NCBI GenBank assembly: GCA_025360045.1
Contig: JANYCY010000048.1
Location: forward strand, 1 to 41,056
Length of the DNA stretch: 41,056 nucleotides
Direction: 5' to 3'
DNA from: Janthinobacterium sp.
GTDB taxonomy: Bacteria; Pseudomonadota; Gammaproteobacteria; Burkholderiales; Chitinibacteraceae
The translations under genes and the position numbers were made by a program. Under the pieces are notes generated by a model that was given only the letters and a program-made list of their open reading frames with translations, ran no database searches and was not told the origin of the DNA. Numbering within the stretch: the first letter of the stretch is position 1; every line of letters begins with the position of its first letter. Shown piece by piece: positions 1 through 9,613 of this stretch.

Positions 1-129
1 AACACGAAGGCCCCTGCTGCGGTCCAATCGAGTCGGCGGCGGGCGGGATTGGCTCGCTGCCTCGCTCCCAAGCGATCCCCCGCCCCGCTTGTTCGGAGCG
101 TGCGTGTTTCAAGGGGAGATTTAAGCCCC
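1..129. repeat. GC-rich dispersed repeat, copy 1 (inverted relative to copy 2)
   Basis: This stretch is nearly identical, in reverse complement, to 32980-33109. The match is essentially perfect over about the first 95 bases and diverges slightly towards position 129. It is much richer in GC than its surroundings and holds no convincing gene. The left side may continue beyond the window, because copy 2 is followed by further hairpins at 33131-33203. Confidence 0.85.
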
Positions 130-206
130 GTGCTAGGCGCCGCGATATGAATCGATTTTACTGAGGTTGAAACAACTCAAAATCCAATAAATAGCTCAGT
201 TCTAAA

Positions 207-265
207 TGGTTTTCTCCGTGAAACTCCGTGTTCTCTGTGGCCTCCGTGGTTCAAGGTTTGGGTTT
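207..265. repeat. Half copy of the AAACCCAAATC / CTCCGTG palindromic repeat
   Basis: This stretch holds the right arm of the repeat family also seen at 4677-4945, 14994-15109, 15620-15746, 29410-29601 and 30132-30221: CTCCGTG motifs followed by GGTTCAAGGTTTGGGTTT. The left arm is missing here. It lies just beyond the stop codon of the ferredoxin-like gene. Confidence 0.75.
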
Positions 266-281
266 CCCTCGCATAACAGCC

Positions 282-530
282 CTACACCCCAGCCTCCTCC
301 AAAATCAGCGCAAGCATGGCTAAATCCACCCCGTGATAGAGATCCCCACCGACCACTTTTACGTTTGGCCCCACCTCGCATGCACCCATGCAAGGCAGGC
401 GAATTATCCTTACATCGGCATGCATTTTTGTCGCTATTTCAAGGGCCTGCGCCAACGCTTCGCTGCCTCTGCCGGCGCAGGATGGCTGGCCGCTTAAGCG
501 TCGATTTACACAGATGGCAATTGTTTTCAT
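282..530 (-). CDS. Small [2Fe-2S] ferredoxin-like protein
   Basis: An 82-residue soluble protein with the layout of thioredoxin-fold [2Fe-2S] ferredoxins. Four cysteines are visible: one in the N-terminal CVNRR, one in PSCAGRGS, and two in the LPCMGACEVGPNV motif near residues 47-51. In this family they hold an iron-sulfur cluster and the protein acts in electron transfer; the partner is unknown. The gene starts with ATG and is divergent from the decarboxylase at 627, leaving about 96 bases for both promoters. Its stop codon abuts a dispersed repeat. The longer plus-strand reading frames over the same bases look like shadows. The family call rests on the cysteine pattern only. Confidence 0.75.
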   Translation of the reverse strand: MKTIAICVNRRLSGQPSCAGRGSEALAQALEIATKMHADVRIIRLPCMGACEVGPNVKVVGGDLYHGVDLAMLALILEEAGV

Positions 531-626
531 TTTTCACCACATATCTACACATTTTGGGATTAATATACGCGCCTTTCCGGCTTTGCCGTCCTATGTACAA
601 GCAGGTGTTTTACTAAGGATTTTGCC

Positions 627-2891
627 ATGCGTTTTTACTTCCCTATCATCATCATCGATGAAGATTTCCGCACCGAGAACACCAGCGGTTCCGGTATTCG
701 TGAATTAGCGGCGGCCATTGAGGCCGAGGGCAGAGACGTAGTTGGTTATACCAGCTACGGCGATTTAACCTCATTTGCGCAGCAGCAAAGCCGTGCATCT
801 GGCTTTATTTTATCGATTGACGATGAAGAATTTGGTGGCGGCTCACCCGAAGAAACCCACGAAGCGCTCACCAGCTTGCGCAGCTTTGTGGCTGAAATTC
901 GCCGCCGCAACCCAGACATCCCTATTTACATTTATGGTGAAACCCGCACCTCACGCCACATTCCTAATGATGTGTTGCGCGAATTACACGGTTTTATTCA
1001 TATGCACGAAGACACGCCAGAATTCGTCGCCCGCCATATTATCCGCGAAGCGAAGAGCTACCTCGATACGCTGGCCCCGCCGTTTTTCCGCGCGCTGACC
1101 AATTACGCCCAAGATGGCTCTTATAGCTGGCACTGCCCGGGGCACTCGGGTGGCGTGGCATTTTTGAAATCGCCGGTTGGACAAATGTTTCACCAATTCT
1201 TTGGCGAAAACATGCTGCGCGCTGACGTTTGTAATGCGGTAGAAGAACTCGGCCAATTGCTGGATCACACCGGCCCGATTGCCGCTTCCGAGCGCAATGC
1301 CGCGCGTATTTTCAATGCCGACCATTTATTCTTTGTGACCAACGGCACTTCCACCTCCAACAAAATCGTTTGGCACTCAACGGTTGCGCCGGGTGACGTG
1401 GTGGTGGTGGATCGTAACTGCCACAAATCGATTTTGCATTCCATCATGATGATGGGCGCGGTGCCGGTGTTCCTGATGCCAACCCGCAATCATTACGGCA
1501 TTATCGGCCCAATCCCGAAAAGCGAATTTGAGCCAGAAAACATCCGCAAAAAGATGATGGATAATCCATTTGCGCGTGAAAAACTGCTGGCCGATCCTAA
1601 CTTTAAGCCGCGTATTTTGACCATTACTCAGTCAACTTACGACGGCATTATGTATAACGTCGAAGAAATCAAAGGCATGCTCGATGGCGAAATCGACAGC
1701 TTGCACTTTGATGAAGCATGGCTGCCACACGCCGCTTTCCACGAGTTTTACGGTGATTACCACGCCATTGGCGAAGACCGCCCACGCTGCAAAGAATCGA
1801 TGGTGTTCTCCACCCAATCCACGCATAAGCTACTGGCAGGCTTAAGCCAAGCTTCGCAGATTCTGATTCAAGATCCAGAAAATCGTAAGCTAGATCGTGA
1901 TTTATTTAACGAAGCTTACTTAATGCACACCTCCACCAGCCCGCAATACTCGATTATTGCCTCTTGCGATGTAGCGGCAGCGATGATGGAAGCACCGGGT
2001 GGCACGGCTCTGGTTGAAGAATCCTTGGTTGAAGCCTTGGATTTCCGCCGCGCCATGCGCAAAGTGAACGAAGAATACGGTGACGAATGGTGGTTTACCG
2101 TTTGGGGCCCAGATGATCTAACCGACGAAGGCTTGGATCACCGCGATGCTTGGATGCTGAAATCTGGCGACAACTGGCACGGCTTTGGCGATATCGCCGA
2201 CGGCTTTAATATGCTCGACCCGATCAAGGCCACCATTCTGACTCCTGGCTTAGATTTGGACGGCAAGTTCTCTGATGAAGGGATTCCTGCCAGCATTATC
2301 ACCAAATACTTGGCTGAGCACGGCGTGGTGATCGAGAAGTGCGGCCTGTATTCCTTCTTTATTATGTTTACCATCGGCATTACCAAGGGCCGCTGGAACA
2401 CGCTCGTGGCCGCCTTACAGCAATTCAAAGACGATTACGATAAAAATGCCCCGCTATGGCGCATTCTGCCGAAATTTATTGCCCAATATCCGCAATACGA
2501 GCGCATTGGCCTTAAAGATCTGTGTCAGCAAATCCACGGCATTTATCGCTCCCATGATGTAGCACGACTGACGACCGATATGTATTTATCCAATATGGAA
2601 CCGGCAATGAAGCCTGCCAAGGCTTTCGCCAAAATGGCGCACCGTGAGATCGACCGCGTCGCCATCGACGAGCTAGAAGGCCGCATCACCGCCGTGATGC
2701 TGACTCCATACCCGCCAGGCATTCCGCTGTTGATTCCAGGCGAAGTATTCAACAAGACCATCGTTGATTACCTCAGGTTTGCCCGAGATTTCAACAAGCG
2801 CTTCCCCGGCTTTGAAACCTATATTCATGGCTTGGTGGCAGACAAGAGCAGCGGCGAAACTCGCTACTTTATGGATTGTGTAAGGCTTTAG
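627..2891 (+). CDS. Orn/Lys/Arg decarboxylase, LdcA-type
   Basis: A 754-residue fold-type I PLP-dependent decarboxylase, a normal full length. It has an N-terminal receiver-like wing domain (about 1-130), the large PLP domain with SWHCPGHSGG near residue 170 and VDRNCHKSI near 275, and a C-terminal domain with PYPPGIPLLIPGE. The PLP lysine is Lys401 in STHKLLAGLSQAS. The family removes the carboxyl group of lysine, arginine or ornithine to give cadaverine, agmatine or putrescine, consuming a proton. By remembered sequence it is closer to Pseudomonas LdcA (lysine decarboxylase) than to E. coli AdiA, but the substrate cannot be fixed from sequence. An AAGGA ribosome site lies just before the ATG. 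No antiporter gene is adjacent, which argues against a classical cadBA- or adiAC-type acid-resistance operon. Confidence 0.93.
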   Translation: MRFYFPIIIIDEDFRTENTSGSGIRELAAAIEAEGRDVVGYTSYGDLTSFAQQQSRASGFILSIDDEEFGGGSPEETHEALTSLRSFVAEIRRRNPDIPIYIYGETRTSRHIPNDVLRELHGFIHMHEDTPEFVARHIIREAKSYLDTLAPPFFRALTNYAQDGSYSWHCPGHSGGVAFLKSPVGQMFHQFFGENMLRADVCNAVEELGQLLDHTGPIAASERNAARIFNADHLFFVTNGTSTSNKIVWHSTVAPGDVVVVDRNCHKSILHSIMMMGAVPVFLMPTRNHYGIIGPIPKSEFEPENIRKKMMDNPFAREKLLADPNFKPRILTITQSTYDGIMYNVEEIKGMLDGEIDSLHFDEAWLPHAAFHEFYGDYHAIGEDRPRCKESMVFSTQSTHKLLAGLSQASQILIQDPENRKLDRDLFNEAYLMHTSTSPQYSIIASCDVAAAMMEAPGGTALVEESLVEALDFRRAMRKVNEEYGDEWWFTVWGPDDLTDEGLDHRDAWMLKSGDNWHGFGDIADGFNMLDPIKATILTPGLDLDGKFSDEGIPASIITKYLAEHGVVIEKCGLYSFFIMFTIGITKGRWNTLVAALQQFKDDYDKNAPLWRILPKFIAQYPQYERIGLKDLCQQIHGIYRSHDVARLTTDMYLSNMEPAMKPAKAFAKMAHREIDRVAIDELEGRITAVMLTPYPPGIPLLIPGEVFNKTIVDYLRFARDFNKRFPGFETYIHGLVADKSSGETRYFMDCVRL

Positions 2892-2892
2892 C

Positions 2893-3074
2893 AGGGGTCA
2901 GGAATCAGGTGACAGGGATCAGATTGTTTGATATCGATTGCTGATCTTTTCACCTGTGCATGTTGGGTTACGCCGATTTATCCGCCCAAACCCGCGAATA
3001 AACCGTCTAACCCAACCTACTCCTCTGCTCGCTGCCCCCCCTGATCCCTGCTACCTGACCACTGATTCCTGTAC
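2893..3074. repeat. Nested palindromic repeat (GTCAGGAATCAGG arms around a GTTGGGTTACG palindrome)
   Basis: The outer arms are an imperfect inverted repeat: GGTCAGGAATCAGG with GACAGGGATCAG on the left, CTGATCCCTG and CTGATTCCTG on the right. Inside, at 2961-3020, a second inverted repeat pairs TGTTGGGTTACG with CTAACCCAACCTAC. It fills the space between the decarboxylase and the channel gene. The 63-residue reading frame across it is not credible. Confidence 0.7.
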
Positions 3075-3144
3075 ACCCTCGCAATCAAAGGCTACAAACA
3101 AGGAAAGCGATTTCCTTTCTACTCCCTGAATACGGGGTATTGCG

Positions 3145-4665
3145 ATGAGTTTTTCCCCCTTACCCTCAGAATTACAAATCCTGAGTTATTTCCTTGCCAG
3201 CAGCTTTATTCTAGGTTGCTTGCTTTATTACCGCGTTCGTCCCAGCCGCCATCGCCTCTTCAATAGCATTTTACTGCTGACATTTAGCTGCCTAGGGCTT
3301 TACTCTAGCGAGCTACTTAATAGCTACAATCTGACAAGTGCCGCCAAGGCAGTGCATGAAACCTTTATGGTAGTCCTGGGTTTTGCCCTAATCCGCTACT
3401 GGGGCATGCTGCTTTTCCAACTGATAGCCCCACTCTTCCGGCTTAACCCGCCCCGTATTCTTGAAGACTTACTCGAAGCCATGGCCATGTTGGGCTGGGG
3501 CTTTTATCGCCTGCATTTGGCAGGGCTAGAGCTTGGGCAATTAGTCACCACCTCCGCCGTGATTACCGCCGTACTGGCCTTTGCCATGCAAGATACGCTA
3601 GGCAATATTCTGGCCGGGCTGGCACTGCATTTAGATAATTCGATTGAGCAAGGCGACTGGATTAAATTAGGCGAACTCACAGGCCGCGTCATCGATTTGT
3701 CTTGGCGCGCCACCCGTGTTGAAACACGCAACGGCGAAACAGTGATGATTCCCAACGGCATGTTGATGAAAGGCCAGTTTCAGCTACTTGGTAAGCGCGT
3801 TGACAAGCCGCTGGCTTGGCGGCGCTGGGTTTGGTTTGAAGTGGGGCTGGACACGCTGCCCACACAAGTGATGCTCTTAATCGAAACCGCCATTCGTGAA
3901 GCCGCACCGCCCAATGTGGCTCAAGACCCACCGCCCTCTTGCTTACTGATGAATGTCGAAAAAGGCAATGCCCGCTATGCCGCCCGCTATTGGCTAACTG
4001 ACTTACAAAATGACGACCCCACCGATTCACAAATCCGCACCCTAATCGATGCCGTACTGCGGCGCAACAGCCTACGCCTTGCAGCCCCTCAATATAAAGT
4101 TTTTGTAACCCAAGAAAACGAGCGCTACTTTGAAGGCCGCCACAAGCAGCACACCCAAGAGCGTTTGGCCGTATTACAAAAACTAGAACTGCTGGTTTCC
4201 TTAAAAGAAGAAGAGCTGCACACCCTCGCCGACAAGCTACGCTTCACGCCCTATGTGGCAGGGGACGTGATGATACGCCAAGGCGAAAAAGTAGAATGGC
4301 TGTACATCATCATCAAAGGGGAAGCCGAAGCATGGGTACAACCCACCCGTGGCGAGCGTAAATTGCTCACCACGCTGGGGCCAGGCAGCTTTTTTGGTGA
4401 GATGGGGCTAATGACCGGTGCCGCCATCAATACCACCGTGGTGGTCAGCAGTAATGTGGAGTGTTATCGCATCGATAAAGAATCCTTCCAACAAATCCTG
4501 CTATCCCGCCCCGAGCTTGCAGGTGTGTTCTCTGAAGTGCTGGTCAAGCGCCAAGCCGAGGAGCAAACCCTACTTAATGATGAAAGTAATGTCATCGTCC
4601 CCGCCGCCCGCTCAGAAATCCTTGCCAAATTGCAGCACTTTATTGGGCTAAATCGTGGGGCTTGA
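3145..4665 (+). CDS. MscS-family mechanosensitive channel with C-terminal cyclic-nucleotide-binding-like domain
   Basis: A 506-residue inner membrane protein. Several hydrophobic helices fill residues 1-150, followed by the MscS pore and beta domain around 150-205 (AFAMQDTLGNILAGLAL, then ETRNGETVMIPNG). A cyclic-nucleotide-binding fold covers about 345-475 (AGDVMIRQGE, FFGEMGLMTG). MscS channels release solutes on osmotic down-shock, and fused nucleotide-binding domains are known in some family members. Here the phosphate-binding cassette reads FGEMGLMTGAAINTTV, so the arginine that normally contacts the cyclic phosphate is Ile428. The domain may therefore be structural or bind something else. 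The ribosome site is weak (GGGG about ten bases upstream). The gene stands alone between two repeat blocks. Confidence 0.9.
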   Translation: MSFSPLPSELQILSYFLASSFILGCLLYYRVRPSRHRLFNSILLLTFSCLGLYSSELLNSYNLTSAAKAVHETFMVVLGFALIRYWGMLLFQLIAPLFRLNPPRILEDLLEAMAMLGWGFYRLHLAGLELGQLVTTSAVITAVLAFAMQDTLGNILAGLALHLDNSIEQGDWIKLGELTGRVIDLSWRATRVETRNGETVMIPNGMLMKGQFQLLGKRVDKPLAWRRWVWFEVGLDTLPTQVMLLIETAIREAAPPNVAQDPPPSCLLMNVEKGNARYAARYWLTDLQNDDPTDSQIRTLIDAVLRRNSLRLAAPQYKVFVTQENERYFEGRHKQHTQERLAVLQKLELLVSLKEEELHTLADKLRFTPYVAGDVMIRQGEKVEWLYIIIKGEAEAWVQPTRGERKLLTTLGPGSFFGEMGLMTGAAINTTVVVSSNVECYRIDKESFQQILLSRPELAGVFSEVLVKRQAEEQTLLNDESNVIVPAARSEILAKLQHFIGLNRGA

Positions 4666-4676
4666 ATAAGCACAGC

Positions 4677-4945
4677 AAAAACCCAAATCTTGAAACACAG
4701 AGGTCACGGAGAAAACATTATTCGCTATGAATGTGATTCAAAATATCTTCCCGAAATGGCTCATCAACGAAAACCCGTCATCCCCGAGTGTTTTATCAGG
4801 GATCCAGTAGCTCATCTGAATTCCAGTTAAAGGCCAGTGGGAATGACGATACTTCGTAGTGGAAAATGAACTCGAGCCAAGTCCTATGCTTTTCTCCGTG
4901 ACCCTCCGTGTTCTCCTTTTCTCCGTGGTTTAAGATTTGGGTTTT
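4677..4945. repeat. AAACCCAAATC / CTCCGTG palindromic repeat with a second repeat inside
   Basis: The left arm AAAAACCCAAATCTTGAAAC (4677 onwards) pairs with the right arm ending TTTAAGATTTGGGTTTT at 4945. Between the arms, at 4774-4849, is a different inverted repeat beginning CCCGTCATCCCCGAG and ending GTGGGAATGACG, a type of small repeat common in Proteobacteria. The whole block fills most of the 358-base gap between the MscS-type gene and clpB, and no gene is seen in it. Confidence 0.8.
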
Positions 4946-4960
4946 CTAATACCACAATCA

Positions 4961-4991
4961 CCCTTGATCTACCCTGCCATGCCCCCATGTA
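4961..4991 (+). promoter_or_regulatory. Sigma-32 (heat-shock) type promoter of clpB
   Basis: A -35 element CCCTTGAT (4961-4968) is followed after 14 bases by a -10 element CCCCATGTA (4983-4991). This is close to the sigma-32 consensus CTTGAA, N13-17, CCCCATNT. It lies about 33 bases before the clpB start codon, as expected for a heat-shock chaperone gene. It begins about 15 bases after the upstream repeat ends. Confidence 0.8.
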
Positions 4992-5023
4992 TAAAGTAAG
5001 AATAAACTTTGGAGGTGTGCGGA

Positions 5024-7606
5024 ATGCGTTTCGATAAACTGACCACAAAATTTCAGCAAGCCATAGGCGATGCGCAAAGCAATGCGAATGCCAACGACAA
5101 TCCTTATATTGAGCCGCAGCATGTCTTAGCCGCGCTACTAAGCGACGTGGACTCCGGCACGTCCGCCTTACTGGCCAGAGCCGGAGTAAATGTTAATCCA
5201 CTCAAAACGGCCCTTGCCGCCGCCATTGAACGCCTACCTAAAATCGTCAATCACGATGGAGATGTAACGGTTTCTAAAGAGCTGAGTAATTTACTCAACC
5301 TCACCGACAAAGCCGCGCTGAAACGCGATGATCAGTTTATTTCTAGCGATTTATTTTTGCTGGCTTTAACGGCAGACAAAGGCGAAACAGGCCGCTTACT
5401 GAAAGAAAATGGCGCAAAAAAAGAAGCCATCGCCGCGGCCATTGATGCTGTACGCGGCGGGCAAAGCGTGGATAGCTCGGATGCGGATCAAAACCGTGAA
5501 GCGTTAGATAAATATTGCATGGATCTGACTGAGCGCGCCAAGGCCGGCAAGCTAGACCCAGTGATTGGCCGCGACGATGAAATCCGCCGCGCCATGCAAG
5601 TTTTGCAACGCCGTACCAAAAACAACCCCGTATTAATCGGCGAGCCAGGCGTGGGTAAAACCGCGATTGTAGAAGGCCTCGCCCAGCGGATTGTGAATGG
5701 CGAAGTACCTGAATCACTGAAATCTAAACGCGTATTGGTGCTCGATCTGGCGTCATTGCTGGCGGGTACCAAATACCGTGGTGAATTTGAAGAGCGCCTG
5801 AAAGCGGTGCTGAACGAGCTGGCCAAAGACGAAGGCAATACCATTATCTTTATCGACGAGCTGCATACGCTGGTCGGCGCGGGTAAAACCGAAGGCTCGA
5901 TGGATGCGGGCAATATGCTCAAACCCGCGCTGGCGCGAGGCGAGCTGCATTGCATTGGCGCCACCACACTCGATGAATACCGCAAATACGTTGAAAAAGA
6001 CCCTGCGCTAGAACGCCGCTTCCAAAAAGTGCTGGTGAACGAGCCCAGCGTAGAGGCCACCATCGCCATCCTGCGCGGCTTACAAGAAAAATACGAAATA
6101 CATCACGGGGTAGAAATCACCGACCCTGCGATTGTGACCGCCGCCGAGCTGAGCCATCGCTATATCACCGACCGTTTTTTACCCGACAAAGCAATTGATC
6201 TGATCGACGAAGCCGCCGCCCGTATCAAAATGGAAATCGATTCCAAGCCAGAAGTGATGGACAAGCTGGACCGACGCATTATTCAACTCAAAATCGAGCG
6301 CGAAGCAGTAAAACGCGAGAAAGATGACGCCTCTAAAAAGCGCCTTTCCCTGATTGAAGAGGAAAGCGCACGGCTAGAGAAAGAATACTCAGACTTAGAA
6401 GAAATCTGGAAAGCAGAAAAAGCCAGCGTGCTCGGCAGCCAAGCGATTCGGGAAGAAATTGAACGCGTTAAAACCGCGATGGACGCCGCCCAGCGCCGTG
6501 GCGAGTGGGACAAAGCCAGCGAATTGCAATACGGCCAATTGCCGCAGCTGGAAGCCAAACTCAAAGCAGCCGAAGCGTCCGAGGCCACTGGCGGCAAATT
6601 AAAACTGCTGCGCACCCAAGTGGGCGCAGAAGAAATTGCCGAAGTAGTCAGCCGTGCAACGGGCATCCCTGTAAGCCGCATGTTGCAAGGCGAGCGCGAA
6701 AAGCTGCTTGCCATGGAAAACGCCCTGCATCAAAAAGTAGTGGGCCAATCAGAAGCCGTGCGTTTGGTGTCTGATGCCATCCGCCGCTCCCGCGCTGGGC
6801 TTTCAGACCCTAACCGCCCTTACGGCAGCTTCTTATTCCTTGGCCCCACCGGCGTGGGTAAAACCGAGCTGACTAAAGCACTGGCGGAGTTTTTATTTGA
6901 CTCGCCCGACCATTTAATTCGCCTCGATATGAGCGAGTTTATGGAAAAACACAGCGTATCCCGCTTGGTCGGCGCACCTCCGGGCTATGTGGGCTATGAA
7001 GAAGGCGGTTACCTCACCGAGGCCGTTCGCCGCAAACCCTATAGCGTCATCCTGCTCGACGAAGTCGAAAAAGCGCATCCCGATGTATTTAATATCTTGC
7101 TGCAAGTACTGGACGATGGCCGCCTTACCGATGGCCAAGGGCGCACGGTGGACTTTAGAAATACCGTGATTGTTATGACCAGTAATTTAGGGAGTCAGCA
7201 AATTCAGGCCATGGCGGGAATGGATTATCAGCTCATCAAAATGGCCGTCTTGGCCGAAGTTCAAGGCTATTTCCGGCCTGAATTTGTAAACCGGATTGAT
7301 GAAATGGTGGTTTTCCATTCGCTAGATCAGGCGGCCATCAGAAATATTGCCCGCATTCAGCTTAATCGCTTACAAGGCCGTTTAGCACATATGGAAATCG
7401 AGATGAGCGTGACCGATGCGGCTTTGGATATGGTGGCAACAGCTGGTTTTGATCCGGTTTATGGCGCAAGGCCCTTAAAACGCGCCATTCAAACCGAAAT
7501 TGAAAATCCTTTATCACGGGCGATTTTGGAAGGAAAAGTAAGTGCAGGCCAAATACTGACGATTGATGTAGAGAATGGTGAGCTGTGCTTTAAGCAGACG
7601 CTATAA
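5024..7606 (+). CDS. clpB: ATP-dependent chaperone ClpB
   Basis: The disaggregase ClpB (Hsp104 family), 860 residues, which acts with DnaK to pull apart protein aggregates. The Clp N-terminal repeats cover about 1-150. The first AAA+ domain has Walker A GEPGVGKT at 206-213 and Walker [15 protein letters not shown]. The long charged coiled-coil middle domain lies at about 400-525. The second AAA+ domain has Walker A GPTGVGKT at 607-614, Walker [12 protein letters not shown] and the C-terminal [10 protein letters not shown] sensor region. The coiled-coil domain separates it from ClpA and ClpC. An upstream in-frame TTG at 5009 is possible, but the ATG at 5024 sits 7 bases after an ideal GGAGGTG and gives the family length. 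A sigma-32 promoter precedes it. Confidence 0.98.
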   Translation: MRFDKLTTKFQQAIGDAQSNANANDNPYIEPQHVLAALLSDVDSGTSALLARAGVNVNPLKTALAAAIERLPKIVNHDGDVTVSKELSNLLNLTDKAALKRDDQFISSDLFLLALTADKGETGRLLKENGAKKEAIAAAIDAVRGGQSVDSSDADQNREALDKYCMDLTERAKAGKLDPVIGRDDEIRRAMQVLQRRTKNNPVLIGEPGVGKTAIVEGLAQRIVNGEVPESLKSKRVLVLDLASLLAGTKYRGEFEERLKAVLNELAKDEGNTIIFIDELHTLVGAGKTEGSMDAGNMLKPALARGELHCIGATTLDEYRKYVEKDPALERRFQKVLVNEPSVEATIAILRGLQEKYEIHHGVEITDPAIVTAAELSHRYITDRFLPDKAIDLIDEAAARIKMEIDSKPEVMDKLDRRIIQLKIEREAVKREKDDASKKRLSLIEEESARLEKEYSDLEEIWKAEKASVLGSQAIREEIERVKTAMDAAQRRGEWDKASELQYGQLPQLEAKLKAAEASEATGGKLKLLRTQVGAEEIAEVVSRATGIPVSRMLQGEREKLLAMENALHQKVVGQSEAVRLVSDAIRRSRAGLSDPNRPYGSFLFLGPTGVGKTELTKALAEFLFDSPDHLIRLDMSEFMEKHSVSRLVGAPPGYVGYEEGGYLTEAVRRKPYSVILLDEVEKAHPDVFNILLQVLDDGRLTDGQGRTVDFRNTVIVMTSNLGSQQIQAMAGMDYQLIKMAVLAEVQGYFRPEFVNRIDEMVVFHSLDQAAIRNIARIQLNRLQGRLAHMEIEMSVTDAALDMVATAGFDPVYGARPLKRAIQTEIENPLSRAILEGKVSAGQILTIDVENGELCFKQTL

Positions 7607-7611
7607 ACAAG

Positions 7612-7779
7612 CTGATTATGTCTCTTGCTCAATGAGTACTGTGTAGATGGATTTCTTGAGGCTGGATTCGGTTCATGAATTCGTAGGGCGGGTGAAACCA
7701 GCAAGCAATGCTGGATAAATACACGGGTTTCACACCCCCTACAGTATTTCTAATGAAATTGAGCAAGAAGCATAATCAG
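7612..7779. repeat. Terminal-inverted-repeat element (MITE-like), copy 1, with inner GTAGGGCGGG palindrome
   Basis: A 168-base element with inverted ends: CTGATTATGTCTCTTGCTCA on the left and its near-perfect complement TGAGCAAGAAGCATAATCAG on the right. The centre (7680-7743) holds a decayed second palindrome, CGTAGGGCGGGTGAAACC with GGGTTTCACACCCCCTAC. The same architecture recurs at 19793-19968. It begins five bases after the clpB stop and encodes no protein. Confidence 0.85.
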
Positions 7780-7802
7780 AGTAAGCAATCTATCTTTCGT
7801 TT

Positions 7803-7836
7803 AAAGCGGCGCTCTGCACAGTGCCGTTTATCTTTT
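7803..7836 (+). terminator. Possible terminator downstream of clpB
   Basis: The imperfect stem AAAGCGGCGCT / AGTGCCGTTT is followed by ATCTTTTAATT. It lies about 200 bases after clpB, beyond the inserted repeat element, which may have pushed it away from the gene. The remaining bases up to 7990 are AT-rich with no gene; they presumably hold the promoter of the next gene. Confidence 0.4.
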
Positions 7837-7990
7837 AATTAGCCCCTGAAAATTAACTTAAAGCGCTGCCAAGCCAGCTTACGTATTTCGCTATGCAGCT
7901 CATTTTAATTTTTCCCTGCATTTAATCAAATAATCAACAATTGTGAAAATTATAAGATAAGCTTAACGATCAAACCTATGAAATAGTGTA

Positions 7991-9505
7991 ATGAAGCAAG
8001 CACTTACATTTCCCTCTCCCCCCAAGGCGGCAACCGCCTTATTGCTGCTTATCGGCTATATAGGAATCGGCTTTCTTAGTATTCAATTCGCCATCTTACC
8101 GCTCGGCAATTTCTCGGTTATTTGGTTTGCTGCCGGATGCGGCTTAGTCATCATGCTAGAAACAGGGCGATTTGGGATTGCCCTCGTATTTTTAGGCAGC
8201 TATGTCCTTAATATCCCCACTTACTATGTCTATTTAAACCAAGCAGGTTCAAAAAACGCTTTCTTACTTGCACTTGTTTCCGGCGTTGTGCCTGCCGCTA
8301 TTGATAGTTGGCAATCGGCAATGGCAGCAAAAGCATGGCGCAATTCTGTAAGGAGAAATCACCATGCCCCCTTACAAGCCCCTGTAGATCTACCTTATTT
8401 CTGGCTACAAATATGTTTTATACCCGCATTAATCAGTATGAGTGTATGGCATGCCCTGTTAACCCTTAGCCAGATTATTCCCTATACCAGCCTAGCAAAT
8501 AATCTACAGCAAATGATTTTATTAATCATGGGCGATACGGCTGGATTATTTATCATTGCCCCTATTTATTCCAGTTGGAAATCAGGCTCTTTAAAAAGCA
8601 ACTTCCGCCCCATCTTGCCTTATTTAGCATTGCTCTGCGCAATAGTGGCTCTTGGGTTTAGTTTGTATACTTATTTAATGATGTTGATTTTGCCTGTGCT
8701 TTTATTAGTCGCCATTCGTTTCAGGCTAGCAGGCACCGCTTTGGCACTGTTTGTAGTATTTACATTGTCTATTATTGGTAGCACCTATCATTTCGGGCCA
8801 TTTATTAATAAAAACAGCATGGTCTCTTTTGTTAATTTACAATTATTTTTATTCTGTGTGGGCTTAACACTACACTATTTGGCTTTATTACAAGAGCTGC
8901 TAAACCAAAGCCATATTCAGCTTGAAATTGAAGTCGCCAATCGCACCGAAGCCTTAGCCGCCGCCAATCAAAGACTCAAAGAATTAGTCACCACGGATGA
9001 GCTAACAGGCGTTGCAAATCGGCGCGAATGGCAGCGCCGCTGCGATGAAGCGATTATTTATGCGCGCCGCTACGAGCAACCTCTTTCCATACTCTTGATT
9101 GATATCGATCACTTCAAAGAAGTAAACGATCAACATGGCCATTTAGCAGGAGATCTCACGCTAAAAGAGCTCTGCCGAGTCTGCACCACCGAGCTACGTG
9201 CCACAGATAGCTTTGCTCGCTGGGGCGGCGAAGAATTTGTGCTACTGCTACCCGGCACAGTACAGGCCGAGGCGATGTTAGCCGGCAATAAATTACGGTT
9301 GGCCATTGAAGAGCAAGCCTTGATTAAATTTAATGGGGAAACCATCAAAATCACCATTAGCATCGGTGTGGCGATGCTGGAAGACAGCGACAGCAGCTTG
9401 GATCATCTCTTAAACCGAGCCGATCAAGCGATGTATGCGGCAAAAGCGGCTGGTAGAAACCAAGTGCAATGTGCGCTTAGCCCCGCTACTTTTACGAGCC
9501 GCTAA
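7991..9505 (+). CDS. Membrane-bound diguanylate cyclase (MASE1-like sensor plus GGDEF)
   Basis: A 504-residue inner membrane enzyme predicted to make cyclic di-GMP from two GTP. Residues 1-310 form about eight hydrophobic helices resembling the MASE1 sensory domain. A short coiled coil (near IEVANRTEALAAANQRLKEL, about 312-335) leads into a GGDEF domain starting at LTGVANRREW. The active-site loop is GGEEF at 412-416. An intact inhibitory-site motif RATD lies five residues upstream, so product feedback is likely. Metal-binding and nucleotide-binding residues look complete, and there is no EAL domain. The start codon has no strong ribosome site. The signal sensed is unknown. The gene stands alone, followed after 108 bases by the SulP gene. 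Confidence 0.92.
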   Translation: MKQALTFPSPPKAATALLLLIGYIGIGFLSIQFAILPLGNFSVIWFAAGCGLVIMLETGRFGIALVFLGSYVLNIPTYYVYLNQAGSKNAFLLALVSGVVPAAIDSWQSAMAAKAWRNSVRRNHHAPLQAPVDLPYFWLQICFIPALISMSVWHALLTLSQIIPYTSLANNLQQMILLIMGDTAGLFIIAPIYSSWKSGSLKSNFRPILPYLALLCAIVALGFSLYTYLMMLILPVLLLVAIRFRLAGTALALFVVFTLSIIGSTYHFGPFINKNSMVSFVNLQLFLFCVGLTLHYLALLQELLNQSHIQLEIEVANRTEALAAANQRLKELVTTDELTGVANRREWQRRCDEAIIYARRYEQPLSILLIDIDHFKEVNDQHGHLAGDLTLKELCRVCTTELRATDSFARWGGEEFVLLLPGTVQAEAMLAGNKLRLAIEEQALIKFNGETIKITISIGVAMLEDSDSSLDHLLNRADQAMYAAKAAGRNQVQCALSPATFTSR

Positions 9506-9613
9506 GCTTAACCTCAAACTATCTTTGCCAAAAGTACAACAGCTTACTTCGTGCTTATGCTTATCTAACTTTAAACGTTCATAATAAACAATCAGCCACG
9601 ACTCCCCCACCCT

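Noticed and set aside
202-708. Plus-strand frames of 136 and 106 residues and a minus-strand frame of 63 residues
   Set aside because: They overlap the ferredoxin-like gene, the repeat and the start of the decarboxylase, and show no protein-like features.
2938-3129. 63-residue frame before the MscS-type gene
   Set aside because: It runs through the nested palindrome and is rich in Pro, Arg and Thr because of the repeat.
5009-5023. Upstream TTG start for clpB
   Set aside because: It would overlap the ideal ribosome site GGAGGTG, which serves the ATG at 5024.
5488-6069. 193-residue antisense frame within clpB
   Set aside because: Serine- and arginine-rich shadow of a strongly coding gene; no start signal.
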